NCBI GenBank assembly: GCA_020629715.1
Contig: JAHDCU010000001.1
Location: forward strand, 1 to 64,000
Reading direction: 5' to 3'
DNA from: Saprospiraceae bacterium
GTDB taxonomy: Bacteria; Bacteroidota; Bacteroidia; Chitinophagales; Saprospiraceae
DNA length: 64,000 nt
This document shows, in pieces, positions 57,919 through 64,000 of the stretch. The position numbers and the translations under genes were made by a program. Every line of letters begins with the position of its first letter. Within the stretch, counting starts at the first letter, position 1. The notes below the pieces were generated by a model. The model worked only from the letters and a program-made list of their open reading frames with translations. It had not been told where the DNA came from and made no database searches.

Positions 57919-57944
57919 ATCGAGGTGGAACAGCTTGATGATCT
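57919..57944. repeat. Hairpin repeat, copy 1
   Basis: Reads ATCGAGGTGGAACAGCTTGATGATCT (26 bases): the left arm matches the perfect copy at 61384, the right arm is degenerate. Family consensus: ATCGAGGTG-GAA-CACCTCGACGATCT. Confidence 0.65.
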
Positions 57945-57974
57945 GATTTGGCATAAATTGACAATATTAAAATT

Positions 57975-57992
57975 TGTACATATTTTTGTACA
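57975..57992 (+). promoter_or_regulatory. YefM-type operator (paired TGTACA palindromes)
   Basis: TGTACA at 57975-57980 and 57987-57992, centres 12 bp apart, within a direct repeat TTTGTACATAT, just upstream of yefM. In E. coli the YefM-YoeB operator has the same TGTACA cores at the same 12-bp spacing, so autoregulation by the antitoxin-toxin complex is likely. Confidence 0.7.
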
Positions 57993-58008
57993 TATAAAAT
58001 CAATCATT

Positions 58009-58263
58009 ATGCAAATTACCACTGTATCTGACTTCAGGAAAGACATGAAATCATATCTCGACCGCGTAGTAAAGAATGTTGAAACGCTGATGATATATCG
58101 TGGTAAGGATACGGGAATAGTGGTGATGTCTCTCGATGAATACAACTCTCTTATGGCTACAAGCCATGAATTGTCATCTCGTAAAAATGAACAGAGACTC
58201 GACAGTGCTATTGCTAAGCTCAGCAATAAAGAAAGCTTTGCCAAAGACCTGATTGAAGATTAA
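58009..58263 (+). CDS. yefM: Antitoxin, YefM/Phd family
   Basis: 84 residues from the ATG at 58009; longer in-frame starts run through the operator and are rejected. Starts MQITTVSDFRKDMKSYLDRV, followed by the Phd/YefM core (DTGIVVMSLDEYNSLMAT) and a flexible acidic/basic C-terminal half that wraps the toxin. It neutralises YoeB and represses the operon with it. yoeB begins one base after its stop. Confidence 0.92.
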   Translation: MQITTVSDFRKDMKSYLDRVVKNVETLMIYRGKDTGIVVMSLDEYNSLMATSHELSSRKNEQRLDSAIAKLSNKESFAKDLIED

Positions 58264-58264
58264 T

Positions 58265-58609
58265 ATGAAATACATATTTGTCGATGAATCTTGGGAAGAC
58301 TACATCTATTGGCAGAAGACGGATAAAAAGAAGCTGAAAAAAATCAACGAGCTTCTAAAAGATATATCAAGAAATCGTTTTGAGGGTCTTGGAAAACCAG
58401 AGCCCCTGAAACACAAGTATGCAGGCTTTGGGTCAAGGCGCATCGATAGTGAACATCGATTGATATACAAATATCAAAAGGGTGAGATCTTGATTGCAAA
58501 GTGTCGGTTTCATTATGATAGAAAGTGGTCAGTTGATTATAATTCTATGTACGTAGCTAAAGCTATAATTTACTTTCTCAGTTTAAGATTATTTCTTGAA
58601 TACAATTGA
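58265..58609 (+). CDS. yoeB: YoeB toxin with C-terminal extension
   Basis: 114 residues versus 84 for E. coli YoeB. The first 84 align with it position for position and keep Glu46, Arg65, His83 and Tyr84 (CRFHY), the catalytic residues of this ribosome-dependent mRNA endonuclease. In E. coli the chain ends at Tyr84; here about 30 residues follow (DRKWSVDYNSM and a hydrophobic tail), possibly from loss of the stop by a small indel. The extension could block the active site, so activity is uncertain. Confidence 0.85.
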   Translation: MKYIFVDESWEDYIYWQKTDKKKLKKINELLKDISRNRFEGLGKPEPLKHKYAGFGSRRIDSEHRLIYKYQKGEILIAKCRFHYDRKWSVDYNSMYVAKAIIYFLSLRLFLEYN

Positions 58610-58640
58610 TAAAATAGCATTAGCATATTGCATCGTGATT

Positions 58641-58657
58641 AGACACTTCGACGATCT
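58641..58657. repeat. Hairpin repeat, partial copy 2
   Basis: GACACTTCGACGATCT matches the right half of the family (CACCTCGACGATCT) with a change in the stem; the left arm is missing. It lies between the yoeB and Gp49-like genes. Confidence 0.45.
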
Positions 58658-58751
58658 AAAGGAAAAGGAAGTAACTCCATAAATCCATGAATTAGTTTAC
58701 ATTTAACGAAACTTTATTTATATTTGGGTATTTAAATACACGTAGACCTTA

Positions 58752-59090
58752 ATGAAACCGAACTTCGAAATAGAATTATTGCCAGAAGCATTCGATTTTA
58801 TTAAAAGTCAGGAATTTAAGACCAGAAAAAAAATACTTCAAAATATAAATCGGGCCAAGCACTCACTTGATCCTAAACTTTTCAAGAAGCTGAATAGCGA
58901 AATTTGGGAATTTCGAACTAGATACAATGGTATTCAATATCGATTGTTAGCCTTTTGGGATAAATCTGGTATAACTGATACCATAGTCTTTGCCACTCAC
59001 GGATTTAAGAAAAAAACAGATAAAATAGCTCAGAAAGAAATTCAAAAAGCTGAAAACATAAGAACTCAATACTTTAAAAATAAATCATGA
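58752..59090 (+). CDS. RelE-superfamily toxin, Gp49-like (HigB-type)
   Basis: 112 residues. Strand-helix framework of phage-derived Gp49-like/HigB toxins: FEIELLPEAFDFIKS at the start, then LFKKLNSEIWEFRTRYNGIQYRLLAFWDKSG and FATHGFKKKTDK near the C-terminus (His and basic cluster). Likely mRNA interferase. Its stop overlaps the start of the XRE antitoxin by 4 bp; toxin-first order is normal for this class. Confidence 0.88.
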   Translation: MKPNFEIELLPEAFDFIKSQEFKTRKKILQNINRAKHSLDPKLFKKLNSEIWEFRTRYNGIQYRLLAFWDKSGITDTIVFATHGFKKKTDKIAQKEIQKAENIRTQYFKNKS

Positions 59091-59377
59091 TGAAGTCATA
59101 TAAATTATCTGAAGCAGAAGATTTACTAATCGGGTCAAAAGGAACTCCAGAACGAGATGAGTATGAATTTGAACTAAAAACGGAGCTTATTGGAGATATG
59201 ATAAAAAAAGTAAGAAAAGAGCGTCAATTAACACAAGAACAATTAGGCGAATTAGTAGGTGTGAAGAAGGCTCAGATTTCTAGATTAGAGAACAATACCA
59301 AAAATGTTACGGTAGAAACAATAATCAGAATATTCAATGCAATGAAAGCGGAAGTGAACTTCAATGTACAAATCTAG
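59087..59377 (+). CDS. XRE-family antitoxin partner of the Gp49-like toxin
   Basis: 96 residues. HTH of the Xre/cI type at about 36-90 (LIGDMIKKVRKERQLTQEQLGELVG, KKAQISRLEN, TVETIIRIFNAMK). The N-terminal 30 residues (SEAEDLLIGSKGTPERDEYEFEL) form the toxin-neutralising arm. It neutralises the toxin and represses the operon. Two start Met codons (MM) lie in tandem at 59087. Confidence 0.9.
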   Translation: MMKSYKLSEAEDLLIGSKGTPERDEYEFELKTELIGDMIKKVRKERQLTQEQLGELVGVKKAQISRLENNTKNVTVETIIRIFNAMKAEVNFNVQI

Positions 59378-59440
59378 ATACAAAACCGTATTTACCCAGA
59401 CATGGAGGCACTGGAAACTGTGTCACAAAAACACCATGTA

Positions 59441-59464
59441 GAAGTGGGACACCTCGACGATCTT
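59441..59464. repeat. Hairpin repeat, copy 3
   Basis: AAGTGGGACACCTCGACGATCTT: intact right arm and tail, left arm with two changes. Lies in the 364-bp gene-free stretch 59378-59741, which otherwise holds the foldback element. Confidence 0.6.
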
Positions 59465-59575
59465 CGATCTGAAAATTAAGTTTCCTTAGGAGTTATTGAC
59501 GTTATAGTCATAATTTCAATCTGAGCTTAAAAGTTAGATTACGCAACGTTTCCAAATTAGATTGGATATCGATTT

Positions 59576-59736
59576 ATACAATTTGAATCATAAAATGACG
59601 GCAATGTATTTATAATTTTTCCAATAGCATCGTTAAAAAGCCTCGCCGTAGCTTAGGCTATGCCTGCGTTTTTTGCCTTAATCTTGAAATAATTATTAAC
59701 AATATCTTATCCGTCATTCTACAACTCAAATTGTAT
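59576..59736. repeat. 161-bp foldback (MITE-like) element
   Basis: Outer arms ATACAAATTTGAATCATAA (59576 on) and its imperfect complement ending at 59736 pair over about 26 bases, with the inner ends GACGG/CCGTC exact. Pairing continues, with mismatches, through almost the whole element to an apical TAGC-TTAG-GCTA at 59649-59660, near the exact centre. No ORF inside. The structure is that of a non-autonomous foldback/MITE element; target-site duplications are not obvious. Confidence 0.6.
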
Positions 59737-59741
59737 TACAA

Positions 59742-61361
59742 ATGAAAAGTATGAAATTTTTCCCTTTAGCTTTTTTGTTGTTTATGCTTCTCAATCATGC
59801 TCTTGATGCACAGACCCTGACAGAGAGTAATTTACCCATAGTGATCATCGACTCTGAGAGTAATGAAATTCCCGATGAGCCTAAAATTCCTGGCACTATG
59901 GGTATCATCGATAATGGTCTTGGGCAAATGAATCATGTGGATGACGCTTTCAATCATTACAATGGACATATCGGTATAGAAACACGTGGAAATTCAACCC
60001 AACTGTACGATAAAAAAACATATACTATTGAGCTTTGGGATGAAGAAGCAAATGAGATATCAACGCCGTTATTAGGCATGGGTAAGGAAGAGGATTGGAT
60101 ATTACATGCGATGGTTCTTGATAAAACTCAATTGCGAGTTCCATTATCATTTGACCTTTTTAGGCAAATGGGGCATTATGCCGCTAACTATAGATTTGTA
60201 GAGCTGATTGTAGACGGAGGATATCGAGGCACTTATATTTTGACAGAAAATATCAAAAGAGATGATGACCGCGTAGATATAGCAAAGTTAGATGCAGATG
60301 ATATTGCAGGAGACTCACTGACGGGTGGATACATCTTACGTATCGATTGGACGTGGGATGTTATTCAGGAAGATTTATTTGAATCTAATTATAATTCTCA
60401 GGGAGGAATTCCAATGAAATATCAATTGTATTATCCAAAACCTGATAGAATTCAACCAGAACAAAAGGAATACATCAGCAATTATATACATGATTTTGAA
60501 AGCGCCGTTTTTGGTCCTGGATTTACAAGTCAAGATGGGGTCCGGTATACAGACTATATTGACCTAAATTCTTTTGTTGATTTTGTTCTGATCAATGAGT
60601 TTACCAAGAATTCTGATGGATTTAAATTGAGTACTTATATGCACAAGGACAAGGATAGCAAAGGAGGCAAACTTACCGCTGGACCCATTTGGGATTTTGA
60701 TCAGTCCTTTGGCTTGTCTACGGTATGTTCGAGTCACGTTACTTCAGGTTGGACGTATTTACAGAATCAAGAAAATTGTGAAGATGTAGGCACGATGCCT
60801 TTATGGTGGCGAGTCATGATGGAAGATCCTATTTTTATAAACCGACTTAAGTGTAGGTGGGAAGAGTTTAGGAGTAGCTTTTTACAAACAGATTCTCTGT
60901 TTCAATGGATGGATACACAGGTTGCTTTTCTTGAGGAGCCATTAGGTCGAAACTTTCAAAAGTGGGATTTTATAGGAAATAATATTTGGATCGAGCCATT
61001 TCCCATTCCAGAAACATATGATGAAGAAATCAGCTATATGAAAACTTGGATAGAAAATCGCTTAGAGTGGTTGGATGCTAATATGTACGGGAATTGTGAA
61101 GACGATATTAGCTCTACTATCACCGTGGATGGTGATCAAAGTTTTTCTTTTGCTCCCAATCCAGCCCTCGATTATATTTCTCTCTATAATCTAAAAGGAG
61201 ATCGTATTGAAATTCATGATACGAGCGGAAGGAAACATCTGGCAGCCACTATACAATCATCTGAAAAACAACTCGATGTAAGTGTTCTATCGAGTGGGAT
61301 ATATTTTATTACTGTAGAGTCTCCGACAAGAAGAGTGACCAAGAAACTTATTATTCTATAG
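59742..61361 (+). CDS. CotH-kinase-like secreted protein with T9SS sorting domain
   Basis: 539 residues with a signal peptide (HALDAQ). Residues about 70-450 form a CotH domain: RGNSTQLYDKKTYTIEL, LHAMVLDKTQLRVPLSFDLFR, GGYRGTYILTENI, GGYILRIDW, GPIWDFDQSFG, characteristic of the spore-coat CotH protein-kinase fold. The C-terminus is a type A sorting domain (FSFAPNPALDYISLY to KKLIIL). Exported; target unknown. It starts 6 bp after the foldback element. Confidence 0.85.
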   Translation: MKSMKFFPLAFLLFMLLNHALDAQTLTESNLPIVIIDSESNEIPDEPKIPGTMGIIDNGLGQMNHVDDAFNHYNGHIGIETRGNSTQLYDKKTYTIELWDEEANEISTPLLGMGKEEDWILHAMVLDKTQLRVPLSFDLFRQMGHYAANYRFVELIVDGGYRGTYILTENIKRDDDRVDIAKLDADDIAGDSLTGGYILRIDWTWDVIQEDLFESNYNSQGGIPMKYQLYYPKPDRIQPEQKEYISNYIHDFESAVFGPGFTSQDGVRYTDYIDLNSFVDFVLINEFTKNSDGFKLSTYMHKDKDSKGGKLTAGPIWDFDQSFGLSTVCSSHVTSGWTYLQNQENCEDVGTMPLWWRVMMEDPIFINRLKCRWEEFRSSFLQTDSLFQWMDTQVAFLEEPLGRNFQKWDFIGNNIWIEPFPIPETYDEEISYMKTWIENRLEWLDANMYGNCEDDISSTITVDGDQSFSFAPNPALDYISLYNLKGDRIEIHDTSGRKHLAATIQSSEKQLDVSVLSSGIYFITVESPTRRVTKKLIIL

Positions 61362-61383
61362 GGTATAAAAATCAGCTTAGACC

Positions 61384-61411
61384 ATCGAGGTGGAACACCT
61401 CGACAATCTTT
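61384..61411. repeat. Hairpin repeat, copy 4 (perfect stem)
   Basis: Perfect 8-bp stem TCGAGGTG (61385-61392), loop GAA, CACCTCGA (61396-61403), then CAATCTT. It ends 3 bp before the start of the duplicated segment. Confidence 0.75.
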
Positions 61412-61413
61412 AA

Positions 61414-61554
61414 GAAGTGCCTGCGGTCATTGTCCCAATGGTCAACGCGGATAACAATCAACATAGCCCCAATGAAAATGTAAGATTGAGCTATATTGCC
61501 AGTGCGATAAAAACATTTAATGCGATTTTCACAACTTCAATGAACAAACAATAA
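61414..61554 (+). pseudogene. Fragment of M20 peptidase (C-terminal 46 codons)
   Basis: Translates as EVPAVIVPMVNADNNQHSPN onward and stays in frame to a stop at 61552, corresponding to the last 46 codons of the peptidase at 56106-57596 with a few substitutions and one altered end. There is no start or upstream peptidase sequence, so it cannot encode an enzyme. It is the left end of the duplicated segment. Confidence 0.9.
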
Positions 61555-61562
61555 CAAACCAT

Positions 61563-61847
61563 ATGTCAGGAGGAGATTGGAAAGCGATGTTCAAAGGAAT
61601 ACAAGAAAATGATCGAGAGCTAGAAGATTTCTACCTGAAATCAAGTAATGTTCCCAATTATCAACATCCAGATTATTTGGCCTTGCCATTGGCCGAGAGT
61701 GTTCGATATGGTCATATCGATATTGCTAAGCTGCTACTAGACAACGGTACCGATCCTAATATCATCGGGATGGAGAGAAAGATGACGATGACTCAATTAG
61801 TGCAAAGTAAAAAGGATGAGGCGTTTATTGATTTGGTGCAGAATTAA
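61563..61847 (+). CDS. Small ankyrin-repeat protein, copy B
   Basis: 94 residues, closely similar to copy A (57608), including SGGDWKAMFKGIQ and LPLAESVRYGHIDIAKLLLDN. Differences include GTDPN for GADPN, VPNYQHPDY for DPNYQHPEY, and a stop four codons earlier. The reading frame is intact despite the loss of its peptidase neighbour, which suggests either recent duplication or retained function. Confidence 0.75.
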   Translation: MSGGDWKAMFKGIQENDRELEDFYLKSSNVPNYQHPDYLALPLAESVRYGHIDIAKLLLDNGTDPNIIGMERKMTMTQLVQSKKDEAFIDLVQN

Positions 61848-61872
61848 GTTAGGGAATTACTTGAGTTTATGG

Positions 61873-61897
61873 TATCGAGGTGCTACATCTCGAATAT
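61873..61897. repeat. Hairpin repeat, copy 5
   Basis: TCGAGGTG (61875-61882), loop CTA, CATCTCGA (61886-61893): the same stem with one wobble. It marks the right end of copy B. Confidence 0.65.
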
Positions 61898-62040
61898 TTG
61901 TAATACCTCATAAATAGATTGCGCCTTTAGTACCGTGTTTGGACTCCTTGACTTTATCTAGTCATCTAATACAATTTTAAAATAAATCATAATACTAACG
62001 AACTATATTAGTATCTTTTGGCATTAGTAAGATATTGTAT

Positions 62041-62325
62041 ATGATAAAAAGCTTTGGGAATAGTGAAACTGAGAGAATTTGGTCAGGTTTATATTCTTCA
62101 AAACTGCCAAACGATATGCAAATAGTTGCACGACGTAAACTGCGGATGATAAACAATGCTCACTCAATAAACGATCTGAGAATACCGCCTGCGAACAGGC
62201 TAAAAAAACTAAAAGGAACTTTGAGAGGTAAGTATTCTATAAGAATAAATAAACAGTGGCGAATAACTTTTCAATGGATTAACCAAAATGCTGAACAAGT
62301 AAAAATTGAAGATTACCATGACTAA
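62041..62325 (+). CDS. higB: HigB/RelE-type toxin
   Basis: 94 residues from the ATG at 62041. HigB (Rts1-like) features: IKSFGNSETERIWSG at the start, ARRKLRMINNAHSINDLRIPPANRLKKL, then GKYSIRINKQWRITFQW and VKIEDYH at the end, which carry the ribosome-dependent mRNase residues (His at the C-terminus, Arg cluster). Its end overlaps the antitoxin start by 8 bp. Confidence 0.92.
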   Translation: MIKSFGNSETERIWSGLYSSKLPNDMQIVARRKLRMINNAHSINDLRIPPANRLKKLKGTLRGKYSIRINKQWRITFQWINQNAEQVKIEDYHD

Positions 62326-62611
62326 ATTACCAAATATACATCCAGGTGAAGTTCTATTGGAAGAATTCTTACTACCGATGGGCTTAAGCGCTTATAAACT
62401 TTCAAAAGATTTGGGAATACCTCAAACTAGAACAAGTCAAATCATAAAAGGGAAGCGAAGAATAACAGCTGACACAGCGCTTCGGCTATCAAAATACTTT
62501 GGAACATCAGTCAAGTTTTGGTTGGGTCTACAAAATGATTATGATATCGAAGAAGAATTGAAAACACTTGGAGTAACACTAGATCAAATTCCTGTACTTA
62601 TTCCGACCTAA
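62318..62611 (+). CDS. higA: HigA-type XRE antitoxin
   Basis: 97 residues from the ATG at 62318. HigA signature PNIHPGEVLLEEFLLPMGLS at the start, HTH at about 25-75 (YKLSKDLGIPQTRTSQIIKGKRRITADTALRLSKYFG), then FWLGLQNDYDIEEEL. Neutralises HigB and represses the operon. The longer in-frame start at 62306 lies deeper inside higB. Confidence 0.93.
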   Translation: MTKLPNIHPGEVLLEEFLLPMGLSAYKLSKDLGIPQTRTSQIIKGKRRITADTALRLSKYFGTSVKFWLGLQNDYDIEEELKTLGVTLDQIPVLIPT

Positions 62612-62745
62612 TCGAATTCATCCAAAAGCAAACTGTTCTAATCTCGATTTACATATAGTAATCCTTAACGACTAGACGTCAAACAAATATAAGATCTATT
62701 GACTAGATAGATGTTATCGCTCATATTAGCTAAAACTGAATAGCT

Positions 62746-63207
62746 ATGCTAAAACATATAGTCTTCATCTTAACTACTTGTTTCATAAGCTCCTGTCTTG
62801 GTGATAGAAAAGCTTATATAATTGATCACAGACGTGATCTATTTACATTACACCAATCTGATATTCCAACATATTTATTTTTGGATGAAGAAAAGTCTTG
62901 GTATAAAACAGAGCTTCTTAATAATCAGGGGAAGATTGTAGCCAAAATTCTAGATAAAGGCCAATACAATACTGATAAAGACACTCTTTTTCTTTACCCT
63001 ATGAGTAACAGCCTAAAAAGAGAATATCATCGATTTCTTGATCAAGGGCAAAGTATTGTCAAACCTCATTTAATGGAACATTTGGATGGTACTATTACAG
63101 AATTTCTCATGGGAAGGCCAAAAGATAAAACGGACAAAAAGACTACCGGAAAAATCTGGAAGGCCTTAAAAAATGAAGGCGCCGCGGGGAGCGGCGCCAA
63201 TCAATAA
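62746..63207 (+). CDS. Lipoprotein, unknown function
   Basis: 153 residues, signal ending CFISSCLGD. A beta-rich middle (TYLFLDEEKSWYKTEL, GKIVAKILDKGQYNTDKDTLFLYP) and a basic helical end. The last seven residues (EGAAGSGANQ region) are encoded by an unusually GC-rich inverted repeat. Not recognised. The 175 bp between it and ftsZ contain no gene or clear signal. Confidence 0.55.
   Translation: MLKHIVFILTTCFISSCLGDRKAYIIDHRRDLFTLHQSDIPTYLFLDEEKSWYKTELLNNQGKIVAKILDKGQYNTDKDTLFLYPMSNSLKREYHRFLDQGQSIVKPHLMEHLDGTITEFLMGRPKDKTDKKTTGKIWKALKNEGAAGSGANQ
63178..63198. repeat. GC-rich perfect hairpin at the lipoprotein 3' end
   Basis: GGCGCCGC (63178-63185), loop GGGGA, GCGGCGCC (63191-63198): a perfect all-GC 8-bp stem in AT-rich surroundings, inside the last codons of the lipoprotein gene and ending 9 bp before its stop codon. 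Confidence 0.7.
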
Positions 63208-63382
63208 ACCAATCTCATAAAAAATAAAATATAACGAAAAGACGAAATCCGTGTTTGTGTACCGATTCGTATTTTAATGATCGCCCCTACTCGGCTCACT
63301 TAAAAAGTATCGATCGGCATGTGAAAGGTTCTAATCAATCACGCTTCTCCGGTCAGTCCTCTCGTATCTGAGATATACTGTA

Positions 63383-64000
63383 CTAATCTACATTGTCATG
63401 CAAGAATGAATTATTGGATCGTATGATCGGTCCGTCTTCATCCATACTTACGGTGTAGTTAGATTTTTTGTTTGCTTCTACATTCGTTTCATCAAGCTCC
63501 ACTTGCCTACGCTTGAATGCTGGTACATTTTCCATATCATTGATGATTTTTGGACTGTCCAGGTGCTTAGACATTTGCTCTCTGAGGTATCCACGTCTTG
63601 CATTTTCTGCTTCACGACGCTTTCTTTTGATCGCCTCCATTTCCTTTTCGTACTCTGTAGGTTCTCTTTTTTCTATATCTGCTTCGTATCCATAGCCTAG
63701 CTCTTCGATGGTACGACGTACATCATCCGTACCGAAGTCTATCACTTGACTCTCTTCTGACTGTGCTGAGAATACGGACTCATCGATGATACGATCTGCC
63801 TTCTGAGCATCTTCATCTAGTGATACTTTCTTAGCTACTTCTGGCTTTGCCACTCGCTGTATCATACTCTCTTTATCAAAGCCCGTTGCGATCAAGGTTA
63901 CGCTGAGCTTCTCGCCCATAGTCTCATCTGTACAATTACCCCAGAATAAGTCTGTGCCGTATCCTGCTTCTTCTTGTACATATTCTGTGATCTCTGAGAT
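63383..64000 (-). CDS. ftsZ: Cell division protein FtsZ, C-terminal part
   Basis: 206 residues seen; the frame is open to the window edge, so the N-terminal GTPase half is outside. The sequence enters at SEITEYVQEEAGYG, continues through DLFWGNCTDETMGEKLSVTLIATGF (end of the tubulin-like core) and then a long, Glu/Arg-rich linker. It ends in NSFLHDNVD, the conserved C-terminal peptide of Bacteroidota FtsZ that binds FtsA or other tethers. Forms the division ring. Confidence 0.95.
   Translation of the reverse strand: MSEITEYVQEEAGYGTDLFWGNCTDETMGEKLSVTLIATGFDKESMIQRVAKPEVAKKVSLDEDAQKADRIIDESVFSAQSEESQVIDFGTDDVRRTIEELGYGYEADIEKREPTEYEKEMEAIKRKRREAENARRGYLREQMSKHLDSPKIINDMENVPAFKRRQVELDETNVEANKKSNYTVSMDEDGPIIRSNNSFLHDNVD

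Larger units (their letters stand above)
57459..57944 (+). repeat. Segmental duplication, copy A (peptidase tail + ankyrin gene + hairpin)
   Basis: Aligns by eye with 61414-61897, about 4 kb downstream in the same orientation. Homology begins at GAAGTGCC inside the M20 gene and continues through the ankyrin gene into the following hairpin repeat. The two ankyrin products differ at a minority of residues, so the event is not recent. Confidence 0.85.
61414..61897 (+). repeat. Segmental duplication, copy B
   Basis: Same content as copy A: peptidase tail, spacer, ankyrin gene and a trailing hairpin. Bounded on the left by hairpin copy 4 and on the right by hairpin copy 5. Confidence 0.85.

Noticed and set aside
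57912-58244. 110-residue minus-strand frame opposite yefM
   Set aside because: Covers the yefM coding sequence and operator; the plus-strand YefM is unmistakable.
59633-59676. Integron attC site or simple terminator
   Set aside because: No GTTRRRY/RYYYAAC core sites, and the hairpin is better explained as the apex of the larger foldback element.
1-64000. tRNA, rRNA or CRISPR arrays
   Set aside because: Read through for T-loop motifs and regular spacer-repeat patterns; none found, though a covariance search was not possible.

Overview
The window looks like a chromosomal segment of a Bacteroidota (Bacteroidetes) bacterium, AT-rich. The signs are: six secreted proteins with C-terminal type IX secretion (T9SS) sorting domains; DUF4252 paralogues beside an ECF sigma factor; a BtuB/BtuG-like TonB receptor and propeller-lipoprotein pair; many short SPII lipoproteins; promoters of the TTG-N17-19-TAnnTTTG type; and an FtsZ tail typical of the phylum. 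Saprospiria or a related class is plausible, but that is inference.

Layout. 0-16 kb: ssb preceded by helically phased CGTTTAT repeats, then mostly minus-strand housekeeping genes (AI-2E transporter, queG, pcrA/uvrD, enolase-superfamily epimerase, lpdA, ricT, holB) and queD. 16-20 kb: two T9SS cargo proteins and purU. 20.6-28.2 kb: one complete trp operon (trpE-G-D-C-F-B-A) ending in a DAHP synthase gene. It is preceded by a classical ribosome-mediated attenuator: a 22-codon leader peptide with three consecutive Trp codons, alternative hairpins and a terminator. 28-47 kb: panB, mltG, tilS, a cox3-like gene, mdh, sucC, a di-haem peroxidase, xseA and a short xseB, and a three-gene minus-strand unit of an LptF/G permease, a TonB receptor and a BtuG-like propeller lipoprotein. 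47-50 kb: ECF sigma factor, putative anti-sigma factor and three tandem DUF4252 proteins. 50-56 kb: a large propeller histidine kinase, divergent from a large T9SS-sorted protein.

56-63 kb is accessory in character. It holds an M20 peptidase, two ankyrin proteins that are copies of each other, three type II toxin-antitoxin modules (YefM/YoeB, Gp49-like/XRE, HigB/HigA), a CotH-like protein, a pseudogene fragment of the peptidase, a 161-bp foldback element, and five copies of a short hairpin repeat. Two of the hairpins bracket the duplicated peptidase-tail/ankyrin segment. The window ends inside ftsZ (minus strand).

Most interesting points: the trp attenuator that also covers the first step of the shikimate pathway; the hairpin-bracketed segmental duplication among TA modules with the foldback element; conservation of the TGTACA operator spacing in front of yefM, next to a YoeB extended past its catalytic C-terminus; and the phased repeat array before ssb. 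No tRNA, rRNA or CRISPR array was seen.
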